Shown: positions 43,870 to 56,579 of the stretch, in pieces
How positions within the stretch are numbered: position 1 is the first letter of the stretch
How the letters are laid out: every line of letters starts with the position of its first letter
The notes under the pieces: generated by a model
Told to the model about the DNA's origin: nothing
Databases searched by the model: none
Seen by the model: the letters and a program-made list of their open reading frames with translations, nothing else
Program-made: the position numbers and the translations under genes
Origin: Prochilodus magdalenae
Taxonomy: Eukaryota > Chordata > Actinopteri > Characiformes > Prochilodontidae
Reading direction: 5' to 3'
Assembly: GCA_024036415.1 (NCBI GenBank)
Contig: JAMWET010004111.1
Location: 26,880-90,879 of the forward strand
DNA: 64,000 bases

Positions 43870-44615
43870 TCAGTTGATTCCTTCTGTTCTTTTGATGATG
43901 AGTATACATGTTCCCCTTGGAAATGAAAAACTTGATGGTCTCTGACCTTTGCACAGCTGTTGGACCTGAATGAATGATATTTGGTGGAGCTGACTCTTAT
44001 GAAATGTCTGGTTGCCTTGGAGAGTAGGACTGTTTATTATTCGTCTGTTGGCGCTGTGGCCACTGGAGTAGAGAGCTGACCACCAGCCTAGAAACAAGGG
44101 CCGAGCCGAATCAAACTCCCTCCGCTTCACCCCTCCTCCTGGTCAAGCAACACCTGCTGAGTTGGCCGCACATCAATGAAAGGCAGAGTCCACCAGTTAA
44201 GCCAGGGCTACACAGGGCATTCGGGGGCACAGCATGGCACAGAGAGTGCGAGGGGGGGCCAGGTTTATAACTTCTTTATGGCCTCCTGAAGTTCCAGGCC
44301 AGGCTGAATGGGATGTGTGGTGAATGTTTGATTGCTGTGTGGAGGAGGAAGCGAGGGATGCCTGCTTAACCTTCTAGTGGTCTGTGAAGCCAGTATTAAG
44401 CACTAAACATGCTGGACTCAAACTGAAACTGAATTCAGCTTCTTGTGTTCATCAGTGTTGTTTCTATGGATGCACCAAATCTTCAGCTGCCCAAATTGTC
44501 CAGCCGGAAATGGTAAAAATTCCGCCAGTTAACTGAATAATTTATGTTTAACTTTTTCTAGTTTCCAGATCTCTATGTCTGCTGGGATAATATTGGCATG
44601 TCTGCTGGAACGTTA
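43870..44615. other. Intron 1, no recognisable gene
   Basis: No domain or RNA gene recognised. Confidence 0.5.
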
Positions 44616-44619
44616 AGAT

Positions 44620-44838
44620 GTTTACATTTACGGCATTAGCTGACGCTCTTATCCAGAGCGACTTACAAGGTTAATCATATTACAGGTGGGCCAATGTAGT
44701 GTTAGGAGTCTTGCCCAAGGACTCTTATTGGTGTAGCACAGCGTAGTCACCCAGACCGGGATTCGAACCCCAGTCTCCCACATGTGGTGGTGGCTCTCTG
44801 GTGGGCAGTGGTGTTATTCGCTGAGCTACACCAACCAT
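44620..44838 (-). mobile_element. tRNA-derived SINE (minus strand)
   Basis: On the minus strand it starts TGGTTGGTGTAGCTCAGCGA (box A) with box B GGTTCGAATCC and ends in the 'CGCTCTGGATAAGAGCGTCA' and 'GCTAATGCCGTAAATGTAAA' tail found at the 3' end of many fish SINEs. Inverted partner of the copy at 45019. Confidence 0.92.
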
Positions 44839-45018
44839 GTTCCGTGTTAAGATGTTAAACTGCAGTTTGTTTATTTTATTTATTTATTTATTTTTATTTC
44901 CCTTTTTCCTTTGAGCGCCGAGACAGCAAAACTGTTCTGGCCCACATTCCCCATTTTCATCTGGCTCAGTTGCTAGGTGGGTGGACTGCACCTGGGTGGA
45001 CCACATCCCGTAGCAAGT

Positions 45019-45238
45019 GGTTGCTGTAGCTCAGCGGATAACACCACTACCCACCAAGTAGCCACCACCCCACGTAGGAGCCTGGGGTTCGAATCCCAGT
45101 AGGGGTGATTATGCTGTGCTATACCAATAAGAGTTCTTGGGCAAGACTCCTAACATTACACTGGCCCACCTGTAATGGTTAACCTTGTAAGTCGCTCTGG
45201 ATAAGAGTGTCAGCTAAATGCCAGAAATGTAAATGTAA
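45019..45238 (+). mobile_element. tRNA-derived SINE (plus strand)
   Basis: Starts GGTTGCTGTAGCTCAGCGGA (box A), box B GGTTCGAATCC at about 45087, and the tail 'GTCGCTCTGGATAAGAGTGT' then 'CAGCTAAATGCC', 'AGAAATGTAAATGTAA'. Same family as 44620-44838, separated by about 180 bp that includes a (TTTA)n run. Confidence 0.92.
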
Positions 45239-45239
45239 G

Positions 45240-46495
45240 ACGTGGGGCACATATGCACCACGTTAGAGCCGTGCACCATGCTGTAGCCAAAAGTAAGCAA
45301 CTCTGCCACATCTGTGCCAAAAGTAAACCAGATCTGTTTTGGGACAGGTGGGCCAAATGCATGTTGTTTATGTGGGCCACCTTCAACTCACAGCAGGTTG
45401 CCAGTGCCAGCAGTGGGCCAGCACTGCCATAACCATGCCAGATTATGGAACATATGCACTTGCTGTATAGGATTTAGTTTACACTATGGTGAAAAAGTGG
45501 CCACTTGTTTCAGCTTTGGACGAAAAGATTAATTTAGGTGCATCCTTAATTATTCCATGACAATACCAAGCATGCATTGTTCAAATACACCCGGCGTACA
45601 ATGAGAAATTCAATTTTCCATCAGTAACGTAACCGTGTGTTCACACTAGCAGGCGGCACATCACTTACGTTGTGCCCTAGGGTGGGTCCTCATTGTGGGT
45701 GTGTTTGAGGCTGGCTCACGTTTGGTATAGGGTATGTGGACGTGTCCAGGAAAGCTTAGCTAGTTCATACAAGCCCATATTGCTGGCTAGCCTAACTAGC
45801 TATCCGCTTGTTGTCCTAACTCCCCAGAGACACCTTATCACCCAGCTGCTTTCTTTCCACACTTCATTTCTCTCTTCCAGTGTGTATATTGCCACACAGA
45901 CGCATCATATAAACCTGGTTAAAAGGAGAACAGGGGAAATTGGCTACAGCCTCTGCATCGTGCACTTTCATACAACAACATGACTACCCTTTAGTCACCA
46001 TATGGTGGCTACAATAGGCTAAAGCTAGCTCTCTTGCCTCTCTTCATCTCTGCTGCTACACTAGCTTGGTAAAAGGACAGCTTAATCAGCAATTTTGTAA
46101 CTTGGCTGTGTTTGATTCCAGAATCTCAACCGAGTGACGAGTCTGTCCATTCAGGCTGTAGGTTTCCTTCTGTACAGCAATGCAGGTTTTATTTCCTTTA
46201 GCCTCATTTTAACTGGGAGTTTTGTTCTTGCCACTGAAATCCATGTCCATAGAACCCCAACTAATAAAAAACTGCAACTGTAGCCTGATTTTAAAATAAC
46301 CTTCAGGTTTTTCCCATATTCCCATATACATTCATATCTGCATTTTCAGATCGTTTGCCATTTAATTGTGCAGATGTAATACAATTTTCATTCAATGTGG
46401 AATCCACAGTCCAGTCTTTTTTTCATTTGGAACGCGCCGCTTTTCATGAATAACCAGCTGCAGAACTGCTGGACTGTCTGAACCCTCCTCCTGCC
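45240..46495. other. Intron 1, no recognisable gene
   Basis: Nothing beyond short open frames. Confidence 0.5.
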
Positions 46496-46497
46496 AG

Positions 46498-46564
46498 GTG
46501 GTGTGTGTGTGTGTGGGGGTGTGTGTGTGTGTGTGTGTGTGTGTGGGGGGTGTTGTGTGTGTGG

Positions 46565-46593
<29 letters not shown>
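46498..46593 (+). repeat. (GT)n microsatellite with G-run interruptions
   Basis: About 96 bp of GT repeats with GGGGG and GGGGGG interruptions. Confidence 0.95.
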
Positions 46594-46597
<4 letters not shown>

Positions 46598-46599
46598 TG

Positions 46600-48765
46600 T
46601 GGAGATTTGAAAACGCCGCTTACGTGCATGTCCACCCCAAAGCCTGTGTGATTCTGGCAGCTTGTAATCTAGGAGGGACTCTCACCCTCCTCTCTGTCTT
46701 TCTCTCTCTCTCCACCCTCTATCGCTATCTCGGGGGTGGGCCAGTCATTGGTTGACACCCTGTTTTAGGTCGCAGAGCATGATGATGATGATGATGTTGG
46801 TATGGAGGAGGAGGAGGTATGATTATTGTAATAGTGGCTGTAACTCCTCTTGCCTACAGATCATGTTAAAGGGCCCATGTCACTGAAAAGTCCACCTTTT
46901 CTGAATTTTGGATGTACTTTGTGTAAAATCTGATGCTGTTTACATAATATATGCAGCTCTCATGAAGTTGTTTTGTGATTGTTGTTTTCCTATATCTGTA
47001 TATCTACCAGTTATCTATATCTTGTTTGGATTTTAAAGGAGCAGTATGTGATATTTTAGTTTGGAATAAATTGGGAAATTTAATTTATGTGGAGTGTAAA
47101 GAAAATTGTTAGGACAGCATGAGCAAGCAAGCTAGCCAAAGCCAGGCAGCACAAAACGTAACAACGAAAACATGGTGAGGGTTCACACTAATACACCTTG
47201 TACAACCCATAGTCTATAAGGGTATCCACAAAGGGCCAGTTTGGCTTTGGGTGGTGGTCCTAACATTGGCGTTGGTGCTGGTTGTTTCCCATTTCTCACA
47301 TGAAAGTGCTAGACTGGCTAGAGTTTGTAGGCTGGAGTTGATGGGGCTTTGACCTTGTTTAGCCCTCAGTGCTTCACTCAAGAAGGAAAGGGTTGTTGGG
47401 TTTTGTCTTTGTTGTTTGCTTTTTGGGATCTAAAGGAGCGTTTGGATCCAGAGATGGGTCATATGTCATGTCAGATTTAACAGGGGTGATCGAAATTCTG
47501 TGTTCAGTGGATGTGTGTTTTTCTGGCGTACGATGGATTGGAGATCAAGGTCTTCACAACTAAGTGGGGCTTTCCTGCTAGCGAAGTCATTCGGCTCTAT
47601 TAACTGAAAGTCGGGACTTGAGGTTCCTGGAAACAGTTGCCATCTGAAGCCTTAACATTTAACCAGTGACTGATCTACTCTTCATAATGTCTCTGCTATG
47701 AGTGAAGACACTGAAGACCAGTAAACCATTGTTTTATTGACACTTATAAACACTTTGTTGTTTAACATGATTGGGCATTTAAATTGGTTGTTCAATAAAT
47801 ATATGAGACACTTTATGATCATTTAAACACCAATTCTCTTCTGAATTTTAAGATTGTTTGTTTTAAAACTATGAAATAGAAAATTAATTGCATAGAAACC
47901 AAAAATATGTCAGAAAGTCAACGCTATCTATATAGACGTATGTTGGACTACATATAATACAGCTACACTTGGGACTAACACTAGGGAAGGAACTTTCATC
48001 ACAGTCACAGAAATTCCATATGGCAGTAACGTAAACATTGCAATAAGCGTAACCAGCTAAATCACAGAGGCAAATAAACTGAGAGCACTTGGTCACCTAC
48101 TGTGTCCTGGCTGTGTTTCCCTCAGCTCACCCCTCCGCATTCCCCACATTTGCCGAATATTGCTTGTTTTTTCCCAAGATTCATAAAAGTTTTACTTGCC
48201 CTCTCTGTGTTTTGCTCTGCTTGGGATCTCCGGTCTGCGCCATGCGTTCGAGGCCGTACCGGCCCTGTAAAACCATGTTGGGTTTGCGGCTGTGTTTATT
48301 AAGACACACTCTGATTGTTATTACGTCTTCATACTTTGGCTCTGGGGGGGGGCGTGCCTTGAATTGTGGTATATAGTCGGTAGGTTTGGCCTTTCCCTGG
48401 ATGCGGAACAAGAATCAAGACAACTCCTGGCTCCTCTGAAAGTGACTTTGTATATAGATTATTTGTGAGGACCAGTGTCCCTCTGGGATGATTGTGGTGC
48501 GGACATTCGACTTAACAACCTGAGCTTTATCTCATAAACCGTATGACCAACAATGACCTCCATAACCAAAACCATCCTGGTCAAAGTTAGGTCATACTGT
48601 CGAACCATCAAATGGGATCTGCTAGCTCTATCGGCCTGGTTTTTTTTGTTTTTTTTTGACTGGTGTTTGGGCTAGTTTTATGTTTAATTTTAGTTGACCG
48701 TCCTGCTTGATCAGTCACCTAGATTGGATTAAAGACTATGGTAAGACCACCTGAAACCAACAGCC
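46600..48765. other. Intron 1, no recognisable gene
   Basis: A (GAT)n/(GAG)n tract lies near 46780-46817. No gene supported. Confidence 0.5.
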
Positions 48766-48769
48766 ATAC

Positions 48770-49320
48770 AGTTTGGCTTCAGGCATATAGATAGCATACA
48801 GCTAACAGTCTTAAAGCGTTAAGCTAGTCATGCAATAGCACTTGCCTACATCAAAGATAATAGTAGCTGCGGTCAATACAGTTTGCACCTAAAGCATTTA
48901 ACCGTTTGGGGGGGGCGGGGTTAGGGCCTCCATTAACAACAGAAAGCATGTAGCTAGTCATGTAGCACCTAGCTACAGTGCCCGATGAAACAACTGGCTA
49001 CAGTTTGTTGCCTTAGCAACTTAGCTTACATGATGTGCATTTAGCTTGTCATTAGCAGTTAGTGCATATCTACAGTCACATATATGACAGAGGCTGGCTA
49101 CAGCTGTGGCATTTAGCACGTAAGCTACAGCATTATCATTTACTGAGTCATGCAATGTAGCAGTAAGCTGCAAATCTACAGTCACAAAGATGACAACTGG
49201 CTACACGGTGCAGTTAGCACTTTAGCTACATGCATGTACCATTTGACCCCAGTCATTTGGATATCAGTCGCTATAGATAAGCATTTACTAGTCCTGTAGC
49301 GATTTAGCTACAATCAAAAG
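48770..49320 (+). repeat. Degenerate repeat field (TAGCTACAGTCA...)
   Basis: Recurring 'AGCTACA', 'CATGTAGC' and 'TTTAGC' words and a loosely repeated block of about 110-120 bp ('CTACAGTCACA(T/A)A...GATGACA' then 'GGCTACA...GTTAGCAC') indicate an old minisatellite. Boundaries uncertain. Confidence 0.6.
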
Positions 49321-50039
49321 CTTCTCTTTTTGTTCTCTTTTTGTATTTTTCCCATTTTTAAACTAAGACCACCGGTCTTTACATTCATGTTGAAAAATTT
49401 CTCCTGTACAGTTATGGTTTAGTGGCACATTCTGCTCAATCACCCAAACAGCAGTTAATGCTAACTCAAGCTCACACAGCTGTTTTCAGCCCACTAGAGG
49501 ACAAGCTAATTAGATGAATGAGTCAGGTGTGAATCAGGTGAGCTAGAGTCAGGGAACACTGAAACTGCACACTCCTCTGCACCCCACGGACTAGAGTTTG
49601 AGTAACATTGGCCCTAGAAGGGAGCTGAGATTTTGTGGGATCGCTGGCTGATTCCACCACAGCTGGAGAGGAGCTTTTTGTGTCCTGCGCAGAGCTACGC
49701 TGCTTGAATTGTTATTGTGTGTGGCTCTTTTTCTCAGTGAAGCATCGGCACAAAGTGCAGCTTTAATATAAATCCAGAAGCGTCCCGGAGCCGTCTAATG
49801 TAAGTAGCAAAGATGGGGGGATAACCAACAGGCTTTCCTGGAAAAACTCCCTAAAAGCCTAAAAACAGGAAACTGAAGAACCAAACAAGGGCTCCCATCT
49901 CTCCTGGGCCTCACAAGTGAATTGATATTACATAAAGTGTTTATTAGTAACAGGGGAGGAATAGATACGCCAGTCAGTAAAGATTAACATCTCTTCCGTT
50001 ATTAGACATTTATAAATAGGGGACGGAACCTGTCTGTCA

Positions 50040-50930
50040 CTAAACTGGCTTGTACGTTTATAGAAATAACAAAATGGTCCATTTTAGTGGAATTAGAAAA
50101 ATGAGGTGTTTTCTAATAAGTGGTCCAGGATGTACAAGGCTGTGTTTCTATAGTTGTCAGCGAGTGGAACATGCATGTAGATGTTTGTACTGGAGTGGTC
50201 AGGAGTTACAATGTATGTGTTTCTACAAACAGTGGACACTGTTGGAAGTTACAAGAGAGCGTGTCCTCTGAGTACCCGTGCATGGATGTACATATACATT
50301 TTTTTCTAATAAAGTGTCCAGTGCACAGATGTACTGATGTAGGTGTTTCTATAATGTGGCCCACTGTTAGGAAGTCTAAGAGGATGTGTTTCCTAATAAG
50401 TGGCCCGTGGCATGGACAGACTATGTAGGTGATTTTCTAATAATATGTGGCCACTGTGTGGAAGTACAGAGAGTGAGTGTGTTCCAATAAAGTGGCCAGT
50501 GCTGGCACGACAGGTATGGTTGATTTTCTAATAATGTGGCCAGTGCTGGAAGTTACAAGAAGTGGTGTTTTCTAATAAAAGTGGGCCAGTGCCTGGACAT
50601 ACAGGTAGGTGTTTTCTAATAAAGTGGCCCGTGAGTGGAAGTACAAGAGTGGTGTTTCCTAAATAAGTGGCAGTGCATGACAGACTAGGTAGGTGTTTCT
50701 AATAAAGTGGCCAGTGAGTGGAAGTACAAAGAGTGGTGTATTCTAATAAAGTGGCCAGGGTGGGGAGTACAGGGTGTGTTTCCATAAAGTGGCCACTGTG
50801 TGGACGTTAAGAGGTTTCCTCTATTAAAGTGGCCAGTGCATGGACAGACTAGGTGTGTTCACTAATAAAGAAGTCGCCCAGTGGAGTGCGAGTACAACGT
50901 GTGTTTCTCATAAGTGGCCATGCAATGGTG
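50040..50930 (+). repeat. ~42-bp minisatellite (TTTCTAATAAAGTGGCCAGTG...), noisy
   Basis: Units contain 'TTTCTAATAAAGTGGCCAGT', 'GAGTGGAAGTACAA' or 'GCATGGACAGACTAGG' and 'GTAGGTG'. Many units differ by single-base gains or losses ('AATAAAAGTGGGCC', 'AAATAAGTGG', 'CCATAAAGTGG'), suggesting low-accuracy sequence as well as true divergence. Confidence 0.9.
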
Positions 50931-52369
50931 TGTGCAAGGAGGCTTGATCATATCTGGGGAAACCCCCTCTTAGTTTGAAGGGTGATCGGTGATGGAGCTT
51001 CGGGCTAAGTTTGAATTCCTCTTTGCTTCTTTCCAGCAACTTAGAAATAGGGAGTCCCCAGACTCATCTCATCCATCATTCTAGCGACTGCAACTCCTCC
51101 AACAGCGCATTCCCGCTTTAATTCTGATTATTATGTGCATGTGATAAAAATAACATCGGTCATCTCCGTTGAGGCTTAAGCCGGACGACTCTGTCTGCGC
51201 TGACTGGAGAGGGAGCTGGGGCCATAAAGCGTTGCGTGATCGCTATCACAAGACGACCAGGCTTGTGACTGGAAACCATGAGGAGCGGCCGCGTGTGGCA
51301 TTTTCGAGCAGTGGGAGCTCCGCTGGCCTAGAACAAGCGCAGGGAGAACCGGACAGCACCGTGCGCGTGTGTGGTCTATGTGAGACAGGATGACTGCTAG
51401 ATTGGCCGTGTCCCATTACTAGCCGTCCTGAAAGCACTATACTGACAGGGCTACCCATAACTCCACTCGCTGCCTGGCTGAGCTCGATGTAAGGCTGAAA
51501 CACAGTGACTGTCTGTGGCACGCCTAGGAACGAACTGTAATCTGATAGAATCAAACATTGGCATTCGGCCGCCATGTTTTGCCAACTCAACATTTTGCAG
51601 TAGAGGTGAGATGGTGGAGTATGCCACAGAGCGTGAAGTTCCATTCCTCTCTGTTGATTTATTTCGGGTGTCAGCCATTATGTTTCCATAAGTGTAGAAT
51701 TATCATACTTGAAATATTATCTTACACTCGCTTTAAAAACGATGCTACAAGAGTTAGGTGTGAGATGATGATGCTAAAAACAGAACTCAGATGAAAGCTG
51801 CATTATTTAAACAATCAGCAAGAGTGGAACCTGCCACCCACGCAACCGGTACAAGCATCAGGACCAGCGGGCAGGTCAACAACAGCTAGCACTTCTGCTG
51901 CAGCACCAGTAGTACTACTACCACAGCCCAGCACAGGATGGGACAACAGGCGCCCCCTCAAACCCATCTTTCCAGCTGGCAAGAACAAAAAACGCAACCA
52001 TCCCAACTCTGAGCAACTTTGAGACTTGCTCCCCTAACCCCCACGCGGCTGTCTTCCTCTGCTTTGGGGTGCTGCACGGAGAAAATAAGCCACCTATGTT
52101 CTGTAGATGGCCAGTGAGCAGTGATGTTTACATCGTAGCTCCTCAGTTTTGATTGATTATGCTCTGGTGGCTACTGTATCCACTCTCAAAAGCATCAGTA
52201 TCCATTTACATCAGTGCATATCATATCAAAGATGGGCAGCGGACAGTGTTTCCACCAGACACCAGAAAGTGGCCTTCACTGTTAGTTTCTTCCACATCAA
52301 CAATATACAAATACATAATGGCTAAGCTTAATATAGCATTAGCAAGCCCACGTATTTGGAGTGGTTTAT

Positions 52370-52680
52370 TTATTTATTTTATTTATAATTTAAAAATGTA
52401 TGTTTTTTTTTTTTTTATTTATAAAATGTTATTTTTTTTTGTACTGTGTTTAAAACAAAAAAAATCAAAAAAAAACAATATAATATTATATAGCTATATC
52501 TATATATATATATATATATATATCCTTTTTTTTTTTTTATTTAATGGCTGTTTTTTTGTACTTATGTGTTTAAATCTATAATATATATATATGTATCATA
52601 TAATATATATATTGTATATAATATATAATATCATATAATTTTGTTTTTTTTTTTTTTTTTTTTTTTAAACACTAGTACAA
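52370..52680. repeat. Low-complexity A/T homopolymer and TA region
   Basis: Long T and A runs and (TA)n tracts; no gene. A plus-strand frame across it is low-complexity only. Confidence 0.9.
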
Positions 52681-52999
52681 AAAACTTCATTACAATTACG
52701 TACAAAAAAAACACTGACATTTTTTATATTATATCAGTATTTTTATTTATTATTCTTATTTTTTTAATGCAATTATATTTAACTAAATTTACTGGTAACG
52801 CCCTGTAACATGATTCGTATTTAGGGGTTGCCATTTTCAGAAATGAAAGTACAGCACCGGGAGGGGGGCGTAGTCATGTGGTGAGTAATTTGAGATTTAT
52901 TGGTTGGAACCAAGGGTTTGAACAAATGATCTGAAATTTCCCCAATCTACAATTTTTCCTATCTAGGTATTTTATGTGGATATGGCCAGACGAGCTCTC

Positions 53000-55900
53000 C
53001 CATTGGTTAAGCCTTCAGTGTGCCAAGTTGCTAAATTTGATATGCAAATTTTTATATCCTCTCCTCTTGTTAAAGTATGCAGCTTCGCTATTACTTTTGA
53101 ATATATAGAAGCTTTCAAATGCTAATACATGATAGCTCGCGGCTGAAAACCTGAAACTGACCAAGACAATGATTAGAGTGAAGAACGCTGATAAACCCCA
53201 TGATCTGCTGTAAAACTATAATACACCTGAATTTAATTTTACTATGGCCAACATGTAAAGATTCCATCACAAGTCACGACAGCTGTTTAGCCATTTGTCT
53301 GTTATTCGTGCCCGCGTGGCCTCCCTAGTGGCTCGCGTTCCCTGGGCCTGTGCTCATAAAACCCATGAATGATTTCGGGCCTGACCGTTATGACTAGGTG
53401 GTCGAACAAGAATGATTGTCATGAGTATTATATGTCCTAAGTGCTTTGAAGAACCCAGCACCCAGAGCTCTAGGACAAAATGGATGATCGGTGGTCCAGA
53501 GAGCAGTTCATTTTTGATAAGAATGATAGCTTTATGAGAGCTCCACCTGCTGACCCGGAGTTATTTGTGTGCTCTCCAGGTATAACATTGTCACATGCAT
53601 AATGTATGTTTTCTGTGTATGTGCCATGGCCAGTTAAACAATGTCTGTTTTTATTCATTTTAATGCAACAACAAAGTCAAATGCATCTAAATTACCAAGC
53701 TCTTTACAAGAGATGATAAACTGGCACTGCACGAATTGTTGTTGTAGTTTCATAGTACCATTAAGATGTTCTCTTGAGGCTGAGCAAATATTAGACCAAA
53801 ACAGTTTTATTCTGTAAGCATACGTACTGCTGAAAATTAGCATTAGCGATGGCTTGCTTTGTTAAAAACACGCAGTTTGAGAAGTTAAACAGAACATTAA
53901 CATGCATTGGGCTCAAGCCAGCTAATCAAACATTGCGTCAGATTATGCTTTTGTTGCAGTACATTGAAAATCTTGAGTCAGAATTAAATAATTGCAATTA
54001 TCACAAAATAACATTGCGGTCGGGGCGCTTAATGTATGATTGCACGAGCCTTTCCTGCACCCACAATACAGCACACCTCTATACTCCTCTTAATTTCATT
54101 CTGTTTGCTCAAGGCCTTTAAAACTGCTAAGGTATTTATGTATGTAGGAGGACAGCAGAACGCTGGTCTCAAATACTGCAGATATGGCAAAGTAATGTCA
54201 TGATGGCCAGAACGGTTTGCTTTAAGCAGCTGAGAAGCATCTGATTATGCTTAAGGTCTCACTCACATCAAATATTAGCCATGAAAGACTAAAGCTACAT
54301 ACCAGCATAGAGCAACATGACCCTAGACCTGTCGAGGCCAGTATAAACACTTGGACTGATGGAGTGCTTTATCTTTGGGTTAGACACTGGACTAAGGTTG
54401 CTAACATAGCGAATAACGATCGCTGGAGGTTGGCTAGTCTGGAAGCAGGAATGCTTCTATTAGCATGGAATAAGGTCCCTGCTTCTTAGAGTAGCACTGG
54501 CGCTAACATAACAAAATTCATATCCCCCTTAAGTCTTGTTTTGATCTGCCTTATTCTAAGTCTTAGTCTTAATCCGTCTTCTTAGTCCTTACTGTTTTTT
54601 TTCAACTGTTTCAGAATTAACATCCTGAGTATCAGCTGCCTGTACTGTTAGCTAGGTTAAGCTTGTTGCTTCCCTTTCTACATAGTTTAGCTACTGCTAG
54701 TGTATTAATGCCGGTTATGCAGAGATTAACTTCGACGCGAGATTTTAGATGTGTACCCTCAGACTTTAGAATTGAGCTTTCAGATGGAGACCATGTACCT
54801 TAATTAAGTTAAGGGTAACATTCTTCTGGCCACAATTACGACTGTAGTATTGGTACCGACCGCTGGCTTTTCGTGCTTAGCAGCTGCGTTAGCAGCTCCG
54901 CCTGGTCAGATTCTACTGTAGATGACACGCAAGCCTAACCATCTGTACGGAGATGAGCTTCAGTTTTCTCAACAGCAGTGCTGGTTGGCCCAGTGGCATG
55001 AAATCTCGGCAGACAGGGTGTATTGTTTTTTTGATGATGGCAGGAACTTACAGCCATGGCGGGCACTACTGTCGCAGCTCTTTCTATGGAGCAGTTAGTT
55101 CCATGGTGCCTTTACAACAAAACAGAAGCACGAGGCAAGAGGAACAATTCCCTATGATAACAGAGATGGCAGCTTTCCGTTTCTCTCTTTCTCCCTTACT
55201 CCATCTACCTCTGATGCTGTATTTTGTAGGCTCCAAAAGTTTGTGCTCTGTAAGCACCACATTTTCCTACAGTAAAAAAAAAAAAAGAACAAGTGTGCAC
55301 ACCAATGGATTTACCCCCAGGGTATTACCAAATGAAAAATATCCATTGAAATGGGTCATCTCATCTTGCGTGCAGCTCCCTTGAGTATTTATTGATGGTA
55401 AGTGGTCATCAGTCAGGCAAGTCCATACGAGTAAACGAAATCTGGTTTCAAGGTCTGCTATCCATGTGCTAGCCACATTAACTGTTTTAGCTCCAGTCCA
55501 AATCTTATTGGTACTACTGTCTTTTTTTGTTATCATAGGTTTTCCAGCTTTTTTTTTCCCCAATTCCATCAAGTACCAGTCAATACCCCGTACCAAAACC
55601 AAATGGTGCATACAACACATAAAACTTACAGATAACAGTGAAAATGTGTTTCTAATCATTAACAGAGATGTCCGGCAGATTTTGTTGGTGCACTGTAAAC
55701 TTTAACGCAAAGTTTAAAATTCAAGACAGTTGGAGAAACAGCAGATCAGCAGTGAAATCCAAACACCAGTCCACCTCCATCCTTTGGAAGTCTTTACACA
55801 ACTGGTTTAAACAAAATTCTTCAATGGAATCGTCTCAGTTTCCCAATACTTTAAAGCGTTGGTCAACCATTCCTAAACCTGACACACGCTCTACTGCTGC

Positions 55901-56550
55901 AAACACTTTTGTGATGACCCGGGTTCCACAACAATGGTCCTATCTGTTTTAGAAAGAGACTAACCCTTATCCGTCAAGAATTCAGAGCTGGTACAAACTA
56001 TTCCGGTACTGATGGAAAACAGCGTTTTCACGTCATGTAAATTTGTTTTATAACCATTTTGTAATTGGTCTTTTCCACTTTCCTGTAATTGTTTTGTTTC
56101 TATTTGTATTGTCCAATCAGATTTGTGGGTAATATTGTTTGGTTTTATTTGGAAGTGTTGCTGGGTTACTAGAAATTGGTGGCCACTCTTCTTCTCATTA
56201 GCGCACCACACCACTGTAACCATCCCCGCCCTCCCTCCCTGTTTTTTACAAAATTCCACCAAGACATAAACTTCAAGTAGGCACACACTGATATAATACC
56301 TTCAGTATACATTCTGCACGTAGCTAGCCTATCAACCCAAAGTTGTTTATATAGATAAAATCACTAAATTGAAAGTTGGAATTTCCCCAACAATCAATAC
56401 ACGCAAAGTCATGAGGGGCATTATCCTTACACCCATATATTCTTTTTTTTTTTTTTTCCCAATTTTTCTTTATTTCTTATTTATCTGTTTTCTTTATTTT
56501 TTTTCATTTCATTTCCTTTCTTTTTTTTCATTTTTTTTTTCTTTATTTTA
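53000..56550. other. Intron 1, no recognisable gene
   Basis: AT-rich, many short frames, none with a known domain. Confidence 0.5.
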
Positions 56551-56556
56551 CTCCGA

Positions 56557-56570
56557 CCAGAAGGGGGCGC
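56557..56570 (+). promoter_or_regulatory. CTCF-like core motif
   Basis: CCAGAAGGGGGCGC differs from CCASYAGRKGGCRS at one position only (A for Y) and has a strong GGGGGCGCTA half. Isolated, in intron 1, same orientation as the array. Confidence 0.35.
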
Positions 56571-56579
56571 TACTGTTAA

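Noticed and set aside
46444..46755. Frames of alternating Cys/Val or His/Thr residues
   Set aside because: Direct translation of the GT microsatellite.
51815..52030. GC-richer patch that could be an exon or gene fragment
   Set aside because: No continuous frame with a recognisable domain and no convincing splice sites.
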